Origin: Streptomyces sp. NBC_01485
Lineage (GTDB): Bacteria > Actinomycetota > Actinomycetes > Streptomycetales > Streptomycetaceae
Assembly (NCBI RefSeq): GCF_036227125.1
Contig: NZ_CP109435.1
Coordinates: 3,906,001-3,970,000, forward strand
DNA length: 64,000 nt
Direction of reading: 5' to 3'
Shown here: piece after piece, positions 1 through 8,437 of the stretch
Layout: every line of letters begins with the position of its first letter
How positions within the stretch are numbered: position 1 is the first letter of the stretch
Notes under the pieces: generated by a model
The model's database searches: none
Told to the model about the DNA's origin: nothing
Seen by the model: only the letters and a program-made list of their open reading frames with translations
Program-made: the position numbers and the translations under genes

Positions 1-498
1 GCCGCCGACCGTTTCGGCATCGGTCTCGACTGGCAGACCGGCATCCCGTCCTTCGACGGCTCCGTCCCGGCCGCCGGCGGTCCGGACACCGCGGCCGGGC
101 TGATCGGCCAGGGCAAGGTCCAGATGAACCCGCTGAACATGGCGTCGGTGACGGCGACCGCGATGACGGGCGCCTTCAGACAGCCGGTGATCGTGCCCCT
201 GAGCCTGGACGATCGCGAACCGGCACGCGCGCGTGGACTGTCGTCGAGCACCGTGCAGCAGTTGCGCTCCATGATGAACCGCACCGCGACCAGCGGCACC
301 GCGGCCGAGGTGATGGCCGGGCTCGGCGGCCGGATCGGCGCGAAGACCGGCTCCGCCGAGGTCGACGGGCAGGCGAAGTCCGACAGTTGGTTCACCGGCT
401 ACCGCGACGACGTCGCCGCGGCGGCGATGACCCAGGACGGCGGTCACGGCGTCGACGCGTCCGGCCCGATCGTGGCGGAGGTGCTGCGGGCGGGCTGA
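1..498 (+). CDS. Penicillin-binding transpeptidase, C-terminal part (5' end outside window)
   Basis: The last 165 residues of a penicillin-binding protein, open from the first base of the window. It carries the KTG box (AKTGSAEVD) that closes the D,D-transpeptidase active site; the SxxK and SxN boxes lie upstream, out of view. Family role: cross-linking peptidoglycan outside the membrane. The visible part aligns along its length with the end of the next gene (for example NPLNMASV, TAAE.M.GLG and KTGSAEVD occur in both), so the two are tandem paralogues. The reading frame is certain; specificity is unknown. Confidence 0.9.
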   Translation, partial: AADRFGIGLDWQTGIPSFDGSVPAAGGPDTAAGLIGQGKVQMNPLNMASVTATAMTGAFRQPVIVPLSLDDREPARARGLSSSTVQQLRSMMNRTATSGTAAEVMAGLGGRIGAKTGSAEVDGQAKSDSWFTGYRDDVAAAAMTQDGGHGVDASGPIVAEVLRAG

Positions 499-550
499 AC
501 CGCCAGGGGGTCCAGGGGGCCAGGGGCCCAGGGGGTGTCCGACGGGTGGC

Positions 551-570
551 TGACGTCACACGTGACGTCA
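551..570. promoter_or_regulatory. Twin TGACGTCA palindromes upstream of the second PBP gene
   Basis: Two copies of the 8-bp palindrome TGACGTCA (551-558 and 563-570) are spaced 12 bp start to start, in the 177-bp gap between the two PBP genes. A TAGGCT hexamer at 589-594 could be a -10 box about 80 bases ahead of the GTG start. The repeat is seen directly; that it is an operator is inference. Confidence 0.35.
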
Positions 571-675
571 TCGCACAGGACGGGACTCTAGGCTGGTGGC
601 CGTCGTTGGGGTCATTGAGGGCAACGAGGGCAGCGGGGCCGGGGGCGAGCCCCTGGGGATCCGGAGGATCTGGCA

Positions 676-2358
676 GTGGGCAAGCGAAGGCGTGTCGAAG
701 AGCGGCGCGGCAGGAGCAAGCGGCGTCCCGCCGTGGCCGGCGGCATGATCGCCGTCGTCGTCGGCGGGGCCGGGTTCGGCGTCTACGCGCTGTACGGGGG
801 CGGGGCGGCGGCCGACGAGGGCTCGGCGGCGGCCAACGGCAAGCAGGTGCCGCGGGTCAGGACCGACCCGCCGTCGGCGGCCGAGGCGAAGGCCCTGGCC
901 GCGACGTTCCTGACGGCCTGGCAGCAGGGCAGGGTGGTCCAGGCCGCCGCCGCCACGGACGACTCCACGGCCGCGTCCGCCCTCCTGACCGGCTACACCA
1001 AGGACGCCCACGTCACGGGCGTCACCCTCACCGCCGGCAAGGCCACCGGCACCAAGGTGCCGTTCTCGGTGAAGGGCACGGTGAAGTACAAGGACGTCAG
1101 CAAGCCGCTGACGTACGAGAGCGCGCTCACCGTCGTCCGCAACCCGAAGAACGGCAAGGCGCAGGTCGACTGGCACGCGTCGGTCGTCCACCCGGACCTG
1201 CTGGACGGCGACCGGCTCGTCACGGGCGAGTCCGGCACCCCGCCGGTGAAGGCCGTCGACCGGGACGGCGGCGAGCTGACGACCGCGAAGTACCCGTCCC
1301 TGGCGCCGGTGCTGGACGGGCTGCGGGAGAAGTACGGCAAGAAGGCGGGCGGCAAGGCGGGCGTGGAGCTCCAGGCGGTGCGCGGCAAGGCGGCGAAGGC
1401 GAAGAAGGCCTCCGACAAGACGCTGCTGGAGCTGAGCAAGGGCACCCCGGGCACCGTGAGGACCACGCTGAACCCGACCCTCCAGGCGGCGGCCGAGCAG
1501 CAGGTGTCGAAGACCGCGCGCTCCTCGGTGGTCGTGCTGCGCCCCTCCACGGGCGAGATCCTCGCGGTGGCCAACGCGAGCCGCGGCTTCAACACCGCGT
1601 TCAACGGCTCGCTCGCACCCGGCTCCACGATGAAGGTCATCACGTCGTCGCTGCTCATCGAGAAGGACCTGGCGTCGGCGGACAAGGTGCACCCGTGCCC
1701 GAAGACGTTCACGTACGGCGGCTGGAAGTTCCACAACGACGACGACTTCCAGATCACCGGCGGCACCTTCAAGGCGAGTTTCGCCCGCTCCTGCAACACC
1801 GCTTTCATCAGCCAGGCCCCCGAGCTGGACAACGACAGTCTGACCAAGCAGGCGCAGCAGGTCTTCGGCCTGTCGATGGACAACTGGGCGATCGGCGTCC
1901 CGTCCTTCGACGGGCGGGTGCCGGTGCAGTCGGCGGCCCAGATGGCGGCCTCGCTGATCGGGCAGGGCGGGGTGCGGATGAACCCGCTGAACATGGCGTC
2001 GGTGGCCGCCACGGTGAAGGCGGGGACGTTCCACCAGCCGTACCTGGTCGCCCCGTCCGTGGACCAGCGCACGCTGGCGACGGCCTCGCGCGCCATGTCG
2101 TCGGGCACGCTGTCGCAGTTGCGGGAGCTGATGAACTACACCGCCGCGGCCGGCACCGCCGCCGAGGCCATGTCCGGCCTCGGCCCGGACTACGGCGCGA
2201 AGACGGGCTCGGCGGAGGTCGACAACCAGGACAAGCCCAACGGCTGGTTCACCGCCTACCGCGGCGACCTCGCGGCGGCGGGCGTCGTCCAGGCGGGCGG
2301 CCACGGCGGCGACACGGCGGGCCCGATCGTGGCGGACCTGCTGCGGCTGGGCGGCTGA
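676..2358 (+). CDS. Penicillin-binding transpeptidase (MecA_N / NTF2-like domain plus transpeptidase)
   Basis: 560 residues. A basic N-terminus leads into one membrane anchor (about residues 18-40), then an NTF2-like MecA_N region (about 70-190), a linker and a transpeptidase domain. Active-site boxes are visible: SxxK in PGSTMK, SxN in SCN, and KTG in AKTGSAEVD near the C-terminus. There is no glycosyltransferase domain, so this is a class B-type D,D-transpeptidase acting on the outer face of the membrane. The GTG start follows a GGAGG at 663-667. It is a tandem paralogue of the upstream gene. Streptomyces carry many such PBPs; some act in sporulation, but nothing here shows that for this one. 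Confidence 0.93.
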   Translation: MGKRRRVEERRGRSKRRPAVAGGMIAVVVGGAGFGVYALYGGGAAADEGSAAANGKQVPRVRTDPPSAAEAKALAATFLTAWQQGRVVQAAAATDDSTAASALLTGYTKDAHVTGVTLTAGKATGTKVPFSVKGTVKYKDVSKPLTYESALTVVRNPKNGKAQVDWHASVVHPDLLDGDRLVTGESGTPPVKAVDRDGGELTTAKYPSLAPVLDGLREKYGKKAGGKAGVELQAVRGKAAKAKKASDKTLLELSKGTPGTVRTTLNPTLQAAAEQQVSKTARSSVVVLRPSTGEILAVANASRGFNTAFNGSLAPGSTMKVITSSLLIEKDLASADKVHPCPKTFTYGGWKFHNDDDFQITGGTFKASFARSCNTAFISQAPELDNDSLTKQAQQVFGLSMDNWAIGVPSFDGRVPVQSAAQMAASLIGQGGVRMNPLNMASVAATVKAGTFHQPYLVAPSVDQRTLATASRAMSSGTLSQLRELMNYTAAAGTAAEAMSGLGPDYGAKTGSAEVDNQDKPNGWFTAYRGDLAAAGVVQAGGHGGDTAGPIVADLLRLGG

Positions 2359-2390
2359 AGCGCGAGGCAGGTACAGCCCCGAGGGCGTTG

Positions 2391-2747
2391 CTAGCGACTG
2401 ACGGGCTGCGCGGTCGCCGTGTAGGTGCGGCGCAGGAACCGCAGCAGCGCCTTCGACTCGAACTGGACGACCGAGACGCCGTGCGCGGAGTGGAACTCGA
2501 CGACGGCCTGGACGCGCCCCAACGGCCACACCCGGACGTCGCCGGTGCCGGCCGGGGCGCGCAGGCCCTGTTCGAGGAGGGTGCGGGAGAACGTCCACTC
2601 GTGCCGGTCGGGCAGTCCGATCCGCACCGAGCGGGGGTCGTCCTCCGGGTCGTAGCGCAGGACGACGGGGACGGTCTCGCGTTCCTCCTCCACATGGTCC
2701 GCGTCGGTGACGATGTGGGCTCGTGCGTACTGCTCGACTACAGACAT
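2391..2747 (-). CDS. SsgA-like protein (SALP), septation/sporulation family
   Basis: 118 residues matching the SsgA/SsgB family, found only in morphologically complex actinomycetes. Family hallmarks are the region VPVVLRYDPEDDPRSVRIGL near residues 27-46 and the WPLGR.....EFHS.....V.F.. segment in the C-terminal half. SALPs help localise septum formation and peptidoglycan turnover during sporulation; SsgB recruits FtsZ. Which paralogue this is cannot be decided by eye. It converges on the PBP gene 32 bases away, and its promoter lies in the 249-bp gap shared with cbiM. Confidence 0.88.
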   Translation of the reverse strand: MSVVEQYARAHIVTDADHVEEERETVPVVLRYDPEDDPRSVRIGLPDRHEWTFSRTLLEQGLRAPAGTGDVRVWPLGRVQAVVEFHSAHGVSVVQFESKALLRFLRRTYTATAQPVSR

Positions 2748-2960
2748 CGACCGGGCCTCTCACGCAACGTGACCTGTGGGGAACCTGTGTGTTGCCCCCT
2801 CCCCCTCCAATGTCCCATATTTTCCGGAATGCGCTCCTCCGTTCCGAGCTATCTCACATCTGCGATACGCACACCCCCGACGGCCACCCCCGACCGCCGC
2901 CCCTGACCACTACCCCCCTACTACCCCCGACTGCCGCTCAACAGACAAGCTCCTCGCTCT

Positions 2961-2975
2961 TGCGAACCGTTCGCA
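2961..2975. promoter_or_regulatory. Perfect 7-1-7 palindrome (Fur-family type operator) at the cbiM promoter
   Basis: TGCGAAC-C-GTTCGCA, a perfect 15-bp inverted repeat with the 7-1-7 geometry of Fur-family boxes. It overlaps the expected -35 region of a promoter with a -10-like CACTAT at 2982-2987. Transcription would begin within a few bases of the GTG start at 2997, giving a leaderless mRNA. Metal-dependent repression, for example by the nickel regulator Nur, is inference; the described Nur box (tGCaa-n5-ttGCa) matches in geometry with one change per arm. Confidence 0.55.
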
Positions 2976-2996
2976 TTAAGCCACTATCATCGACGG

Positions 2997-4073
2997 GTGC
3001 ACGTACCCGACGGATTCATCAACGCCCCGACCTCCGCCGTGACCGGCGTCGTCGCCGCGGGCGCCATCGCAGTCAGCCTGCGCGGCGCGCGCCGTGAGCT
3101 CGACGACCGGACCGCGCCGCTGGCCGGCCTGGTGGCCGCGTTCATCTTCGCCGTGCAGATGCTGAACTTCCCCGTCGCGGCGGGGACCAGCGGCCATCTG
3201 CTCGGCGGCGCGCTCGCCGCGATACTCGTGGGCCCCTTCACCGGGGTCCTGTGCGTGTCCGTGGTCCTGCTGATGCAGGGCATCCTCTTCGCCGACGGCG
3301 GCCTGACCGCGCTCGGCGTCAACATCACCGACATGGCGATCGTGACGACCGTCGTGTCGTACGCCGTCTTCCGCGCGCTGGTGAAGGTGCTGCCGCGCGG
3401 CCGCCGGTCCATCACGGCCGCGTCCTTCGTCGCCGCCGTGCTGTCCGTCCCGGCCGCCGCCGTCGCCTTCACGTTCCTCTACTGGATCGGCGGCACGACC
3501 GACGTGGCGATCGGCAAGGTGGCCACCGCGATGATCGGCGTGCACGTGCTGATCGGCATCGGCGAGGCCGTCATCACCGCGCTGACCGTGGGCGCCGTCG
3601 TCGCCGTCCGGCCGGATCTCGTCCACGGCGCGCGGGGCCTGCAGCAGAAACTCCGGCTGCGGGTGAACGGCGCGCTCGTGGACGTGCCCCCGGCCGAGGA
3701 GGCGCGCACGGCGCCCGCCGCGGCGCGCACCTCCCGGCGCACGCTGTGGACGAGCGGCCTGGCCGCCTCCCTCGTCCTCGCCGGCTTCGTCAGCTTCTAC
3801 GCGTCCGCCAGCCCCGACGGCCTGGAGAAGGTCGCCGCGGACAAGGGCATCGACGCGAAGACCGAGGAGCACGCGAACGCCGGCTCCCCGCTCGCCGACT
3901 ACGGCGTCAAGGACGTGGACGACGCCCGCCTCTCCGGCGGCCTCGCGGGCGTCATCGGCGTCGGCACGACCGTCGCCGCGGGCAGCGCGGTGTTCTGGGC
4001 GGTGCGCCGCCGCCGTACCGCGGACGGCGACGGTACGGCGGGCGGATCGCCGTCCGCCGTAGAGAGCGCCTGA
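2997..4073 (+). CDS. cbiM: Nickel/cobalt ECF importer, CbiM substrate-binding membrane subunit with CbiN-like tail
   Basis: 358 residues. The N-terminus MHVPDGF is the metal-binding start of CbiM/NikM, in which the N-terminal Met-His pair ligates Co/Ni. Six to seven hydrophobic helices follow. About 75 residues near the end (a membrane segment, SPDGLEKVA, then a final helix) match CbiN/NikN-type PDGLE domains, so M and N are fused. GTG start; any extension would displace the essential His2. It is first in cbiM-cbiQ-cbiO and probably leaderless behind the palindrome at 2961. No cobalamin riboswitch box is visible upstream, which slightly favours nickel or Fur-family control. Confidence 0.9.
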   Translation: MHVPDGFINAPTSAVTGVVAAGAIAVSLRGARRELDDRTAPLAGLVAAFIFAVQMLNFPVAAGTSGHLLGGALAAILVGPFTGVLCVSVVLLMQGILFADGGLTALGVNITDMAIVTTVVSYAVFRALVKVLPRGRRSITAASFVAAVLSVPAAAVAFTFLYWIGGTTDVAIGKVATAMIGVHVLIGIGEAVITALTVGAVVAVRPDLVHGARGLQQKLRLRVNGALVDVPPAEEARTAPAAARTSRRTLWTSGLAASLVLAGFVSFYASASPDGLEKVAADKGIDAKTEEHANAGSPLADYGVKDVDDARLSGGLAGVIGVGTTVAAGSAVFWAVRRRRTADGDGTAGGSPSAVESA

Positions 4074-4077
4074 GGCC

Positions 4078-4839
4078 GTGGGCGCGGGGCACGCGCATCG
4101 CCTCTACCGGCACGGGCACTCGCCCGTGCACGCTCTCCCGCCGCACACCAAGCTCGCCGCCTCCCTCGCCTTCGTGGTCGTCGTGGTGTCGACGCCGCGG
4201 GAGGCGATGTGGGCGTTCGGCCTGTACGCCGTCCTGCTGGCGTTCGTCGCGCACCACGCGCGCGTGCCCGTCGGTTTCCTGCTGAAACGGCTGCTGATCG
4301 AGGTGCCGTTCGTCGCGTTCGCCGTGCTGATGCCGTTCGTGGCGCAGGGCGAGCGGGTGGACGTCCTCGGGCTGTCCCTCAGCGTCAACGGGCTGTGGGG
4401 CGCCTGGAACGTCCTCGCGAAGGGCACCCTGGGCGTCGCCGCCTCCGTACTGCTGGCGTCCACCACGGAGCTGCGCGAACTGCTGCTGGGCCTGCAACGC
4501 CTGAAGCTGCCCCCGCTGCTCGTGCAGATCGCCTCCTTCATGATCCGCTACGGCGACGTCATCGCGGACGAGATGCGGCGCATGCGGATCGCCCGGGAGT
4601 CGCGCGGCTTCGAGGCGCGGGGCCTGCGGCACTGGGGGGTGCTCGCGAAGTCGGCGGGCGCCCTGTTCATCCGCTCCTACGAACGCGGCGAGCGCGTGCA
4701 CCTGGCCATGATCAGCCGGGGGTACGCCGGTTCGATGCCGGTGATCGACGAGGTGACCGCGGACCGGGCACAGTGGTCGCGGGCCCTCGCGCTGCCCTGT
4801 GCCGCCCTTGTCGTATGCCTACTGGGATGGACGCTGTGA
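4078..4839 (+). CDS. cbiQ: ECF transporter T component (CbiQ)
   Basis: 253 residues, a multi-pass membrane protein of the EcfT/CbiQ family. It includes the two coupling motifs that touch the ATPase: ARESRGF (about residue 165) and an Arg/Gly-rich ERGERVHLAMISRGY segment about 35 residues later. It couples ATP hydrolysis by CbiO to movement of the CbiM metal subunit. The GTG start lies 4 bases after the cbiM stop and the 3' end overlaps cbiO, so translation is probably coupled. Confidence 0.9.
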   Translation: MGAGHAHRLYRHGHSPVHALPPHTKLAASLAFVVVVVSTPREAMWAFGLYAVLLAFVAHHARVPVGFLLKRLLIEVPFVAFAVLMPFVAQGERVDVLGLSLSVNGLWGAWNVLAKGTLGVAASVLLASTTELRELLLGLQRLKLPPLLVQIASFMIRYGDVIADEMRRMRIARESRGFEARGLRHWGVLAKSAGALFIRSYERGERVHLAMISRGYAGSMPVIDEVTADRAQWSRALALPCAALVVCLLGWTL

Positions 4840-5585
4840 CCGCTTCTCTCGAGGTCCTGGGCCTCGCCTTCGCCTACCCCGACGGCCACCAGGCCCTGTT
4901 CGGCGTGGACTTCAGCGTCGCGCGCGGGGAGCGGGTCGCGCTGCTCGGGCCGAACGGCGCCGGCAAGACGACCCTCGTACTGCACCTCAACGGCATCCTG
5001 ACCGGCGGCGCGGGCACGGTGACGGTGGCCGGACTGCCCGTCGGCAAGCGGCACATGGCCGAGATCCGGCGCAAGGTCGGCATCGTCTTCCAGGACCCGG
5101 ACGACCAGCTCTTCATGCCGACGGTGCGCGAGGACGTGGCGTTCGGGCCGGCCGCCGCCGGGCTGAAGGGCGCGGAGTTGGAGGCGCGCGTCGACCACGC
5201 GCTCGCGCAGGTCGGCATGGCGGAGTTCAAGAGCCGTCCGCCGCACCACCTCTCCTTCGGCCAGCGGCGGCGGGTGGCCGTCGCGACGGTGCTCGCGATG
5301 GAGCCGGAGATCCTCGTCCTGGACGAGCCGTCCTCCAACCTCGACCCGGCGTCGCGCCGCGAACTGGCCGACATCCTGCGGTCGTTGGACGTCACCGTCC
5401 TGATGGTCACGCACGACCTGCCGTACGCCCTGGAGTTGTGCCCGCGCGCCCTGATCCTCAGCGACGGCGTGATCGCGGCGGACGGCCCGACCGGCGAACT
5501 CCTCGCCGACGACGCCCTCATGCGCGCCCATCGCCTGGAGCTGCCGTTCGGATTCGACCCGCGCTCCGCGACAATGGGCGCGTGA
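4827..5585 (+). CDS. cbiO: ECF transporter ATPase (CbiO)
   Basis: 252 residues, a complete ABC ATPase: Walker A GPNGAGKTT, Q-loop VFQDPDDQLF (the DPDDQ form is typical of ECF ATPases), signature LSFGQ, Walker B LVLDEPSSNLD and the His switch VTHD. ATG at 4827 is preferred; an in-frame ATG lies 12 bases upstream and a GTG 9 bases downstream. It overlaps cbiQ by 13 bases and ends in a 4-base overlap with the MarR gene, so four genes may share one transcript. Only one ATPase is encoded, so it should work as a homodimer. Confidence 0.92.
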   Translation: MDAVTASLEVLGLAFAYPDGHQALFGVDFSVARGERVALLGPNGAGKTTLVLHLNGILTGGAGTVTVAGLPVGKRHMAEIRRKVGIVFQDPDDQLFMPTVREDVAFGPAAAGLKGAELEARVDHALAQVGMAEFKSRPPHHLSFGQRRRVAVATVLAMEPEILVLDEPSSNLDPASRRELADILRSLDVTVLMVTHDLPYALELCPRALILSDGVIAADGPTGELLADDALMRAHRLELPFGFDPRSATMGA

Positions 5586-6058
5586 CGAACGAGGCACCCA
5601 CCGCACCCACCGCCGGCGGCACGCTGCTCCTCGACGAGCAGTTGTGCTTCGCGCTGTACGCGGCCCAGCGCGCGATGACCGCCGCGTACCGCCCGCTCCT
5701 GGACGAACTGGGTCTCACCTACCCCCAGTACCTCGTGCTGCTGGTCCTGTGGGAGCGCGGCGAGACCACCGTCAAGGAGCTGGCGTCGGCCCTGCGGCTG
5801 GACTACGGCACGATGTCGCCCCTGCTGAAGCGGCTGGAGGCGGCGGGGCTGGTGCGCCGGGAGCGCGCGGCGCACGACGAGCGCTCGGTGCTCGTCGCGT
5901 GCACCGGGCGCGGCGAGGAACTGAAGGGGCGCGCGGAGCTCGTACCCGGCTCGATGCTCGCGTCGACGGGGCTCGTGGCGGCGGAGGCCTCGCGGTTGCG
6001 CGAGGAGCTGCGGGGGCTCGCGGAGCGCGCACAGGGCGCGGCGGACCTCGCGCGCTGA
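5582..6058 (+). CDS. ohrR: MarR-family regulator, OhrR type
   Basis: 158 residues with a MarR winged helix (SALRLDYGTMSPLLKRLEAAGLVRR). LDEQLCFALYAA carries the conserved peroxide-sensing cysteine of OhrR proteins (Cys22). OhrR represses ohr until organic hydroperoxide oxidises this Cys. The assignment is supported by the ohr gene 171 bases downstream. The GTG start overlaps the cbiO stop (GTGA). No second sensing Cys is obvious, suggesting the one-Cys mechanism. Confidence 0.88.
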   Translation: MTNEAPTAPTAGGTLLLDEQLCFALYAAQRAMTAAYRPLLDELGLTYPQYLVLLVLWERGETTVKELASALRLDYGTMSPLLKRLEAAGLVRRERAAHDERSVLVACTGRGEELKGRAELVPGSMLASTGLVAAEASRLREELRGLAERAQGAADLAR

Positions 6059-6145
6059 GCCCGCCGTCGGCCGTGGCGGGTCCTGGTGTGCCCTGGTCGG
6101 CCGTGGTGGGCCCTGGTGGGCCGCACTTGCAGTTACCCGTGGTTA

Positions 6146-6184
6146 CTACCCCCTGGTAGGCAAGCGCCTTCCTACCGGCCGGTA
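6146..6184. promoter_or_regulatory. Inverted repeats upstream of ohr, candidate OhrR operator
   Basis: Two dyads lie 45-85 bases ahead of the ohr start: CTACC-4-GGTAG (6146-6159) and the 12-bp palindrome TACCGGCCGGTA (6173-6184). The inner arms GGTAGG and CCTACC can also pair as a hairpin. OhrR is known to repress ohr through an inverted repeat, but this sequence does not resemble the AT-rich Bacillus site, so assignment rests on position alone. Confidence 0.4.
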
Positions 6185-6229
6185 CCTTGTGCACGATGTA
6201 ATCGGGGAAGTCTCTGGGGGAGGTCCCGC

Positions 6230-6703
<474 letters not shown>

Positions 6704-6752
6704 GAGGGAGATCCGGGCGGCGGGAACGCGGAGTGAAGTGAGGGGTACGGAC

Positions 6753-7964
6753 GTGGATGTGCACGGCACGGTGGCCGACGGCTTCGAGCCGGTCCGGGAG
6801 GCGTTCGTCCGGAACTTCGAGGCGCTCGGGGACCGGGGCGCGGCCGTGGCCGTCTACCGGGACGGGCACAGGGTCGTCGACCTGTGGGCCGGCACGAAGG
6901 ACGTCGACGGCGTCGAGGGGGCCGCGCCCTGGGAGCACGGCACCGCGCAGATCGTGCGCTCCGCGACCAAGGGCGTGGCCGCCGCCGCCCTTCTCCTCCT
7001 GCACCAGCGCGGCGAACTGGACCTGGACGCGCCCGTGGGGACGTACTGGCCGCAGTACAAGGCGGCGGGCAAGGAACGGACGCTCGTACGGCACCTGCTC
7101 GCGCACCGCGCGGGCGTGCCCGTGCTGGACCGCCCGCTGACGCCCGCCGAGGCCGCCGACCCCGAGCTGGGCGCGGCGGCGGTCGCCGCGCAGGCGCCGT
7201 CCTGGGAGCCGGGGACCGACCACGGGTACCACGCGCAGACGTACGGCTGGCTGACCGGCGAGCTGGTGCGGCGGGTCACCGGGCGGCCCGTCGGGGAGTG
7301 GATCGCCGACGAGATCGCCGGGCCGCTGGGGGCCGACCTGTGGCTCGGGCTGCCGGCGGCGCAGCGCGCGCGGGTGGGGCGCGTGGGGCAGGTGGACGCG
7401 CCCGCGCGCGCCGGGGCGCTGAAGACCCGGCCGAAGCCCGCCGTCGCCGCCGCCTACGCCGACCCCGCCTCCCTCACCTGCCGCGCCTTCGCCGCGATCA
7501 CCCCGCTCCCCGACGAGAACGACCCCGCCTACCGGGCCGCCGCCCTCCCGGCCTCCAACGGCATCGCCACCGCCGACGGCCTGGCCCGCTTCTACGCGTC
7601 ACTGATCGGCGAGGTGGACGGCGGGGGCGGGACAGAGGGCGAGGTGGACGGCGGGGCGAACGGCCGGGTGCGGCTGCTGAGCCCGGAGACGGTGGAGCTG
7701 GCACGCGGCGAGCAGTCGTCCGGCCCGGACCGGGTGCTCGTCGTGAACACCCGGTTCGGCCTCGGCTACATGCTGCACGGGGCGGCGTCCCCGCTCCTGT
7801 CCCCCACCTCCTTCGGCCACCCGGGCCGCGGCGGCGCCCTCGGCCTGGCCGACCCGGAGTCGGGCCTCGCCTTCGGCTACGTCACCAACGGCTTCCGTTC
7901 GAGCGTGACGGCGGACCCGCGCGCACAGGCACTGCTACGAGCGCTGCGCACGGCGACGACCTGA
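6753..7964 (+). CDS. Serine hydrolase, class C beta-lactamase / esterase EstB type
   Basis: 403 residues of the serine beta-lactamase-like (Pfam Beta-lactamase) fold. The SxxK nucleophile motif is SATK (about residue 70) and the Tyr motif region is HGYHAQTYG, which lacks the usual YxN but is common in this esterase subgroup. GHPGRGGALGLAD near the C-terminus replaces the KTG box. No signal peptide, so it is probably a cytoplasmic esterase. The GTG at 6753 has an AGGGG 7 bases upstream; starts further upstream lack one. Residues around 290-300 contain a Gly/Glu/Asp-rich insertion. Substrate unknown. Confidence 0.82.
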   Translation: MDVHGTVADGFEPVREAFVRNFEALGDRGAAVAVYRDGHRVVDLWAGTKDVDGVEGAAPWEHGTAQIVRSATKGVAAAALLLLHQRGELDLDAPVGTYWPQYKAAGKERTLVRHLLAHRAGVPVLDRPLTPAEAADPELGAAAVAAQAPSWEPGTDHGYHAQTYGWLTGELVRRVTGRPVGEWIADEIAGPLGADLWLGLPAAQRARVGRVGQVDAPARAGALKTRPKPAVAAAYADPASLTCRAFAAITPLPDENDPAYRAAALPASNGIATADGLARFYASLIGEVDGGGGTEGEVDGGANGRVRLLSPETVELARGEQSSGPDRVLVVNTRFGLGYMLHGAASPLLSPTSFGHPGRGGALGLADPESGLAFGYVTNGFRSSVTADPRAQALLRALRTATT

Positions 7965-8003
7965 CGCCGGGACCGACGCCAGGACCGACGCCAGGACCGA
8001 CGC

Positions 8004-8297
8004 TCAGACGTTGATCGAGTGCGACGTCCGGCCGGACGCGTCGTCGATCTCGACATGGGCCTTGGTGAGCAGTCGCATGGCGATCTCGTTGAGGGCGCGG
8101 GCGCCGGCGATCTCCTCGCCGACTCTGGGCTGGTTGGCGTCCACGTTGTGCCGGCTGGCGTGCCCCTGGGCCCTGACCTCGGTCCCGTCGGGCAGGCGTA
8201 CCAGCGCGACCGCGCGCGTGTGCCGGTCGTCCTCCTCGAACTCCAGCTCGACATGCCAGCCGACAGCGGTGCGCACAGCGGTGTGCGTGGTGGTCAT
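8004..8297 (-). CDS. DUF1876 domain protein (dsRBD-like fold)
   Basis: 97 residues, a small acidic protein with HVELEFEEDDRHTRAVALVRLPD, typical of DUF1876, a family common in high-GC actinobacteria. Function unknown; the family is often annotated as dsRBD-like, without biochemistry that I know of. ATG start with a strong GGAGGT 7 bases upstream. It converges on the hydrolase gene, and its promoter lies in the 140-bp gap before the tricorn protease 3' end. Confidence 0.85.
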   Translation of the reverse strand: MTTTHTAVRTAVGWHVELEFEEDDRHTRAVALVRLPDGTEVRAQGHASRHNVDANQPRVGEEIAGARALNEIAMRLLTKAHVEIDDASGRTSHSINV

Positions 8298-8437
8298 GAC
8301 GGTCACCTCCGAAACTCCTGTCTCCAGTGTCTCCAGGGTGCTCCCAGTCACGGCCGGACGCACCCACTCCCGCCGCGGGCACGCTGCCGGGCGTCCGCGG
8401 TGCTGGACGTCCCCGACCACCTGGTCGTCGCCTCGAT

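Noticed and set aside
387..2906. Very long open frames opposite or across real genes (also 8327-11968, 12728-15175, 43044-45280, 54801-56084)
   Set aside because: Composition is Arg/Gly/Pro or His/Asp-rich, there are no family motifs, and each lies over a gene with clear motifs in another frame; they come from high GC content.
2748..2996. Cobalamin riboswitch ahead of cbiM
   Set aside because: No B12-box sequence or pseudoknot pieces found; the transcript appears to start next to the GTG codon.
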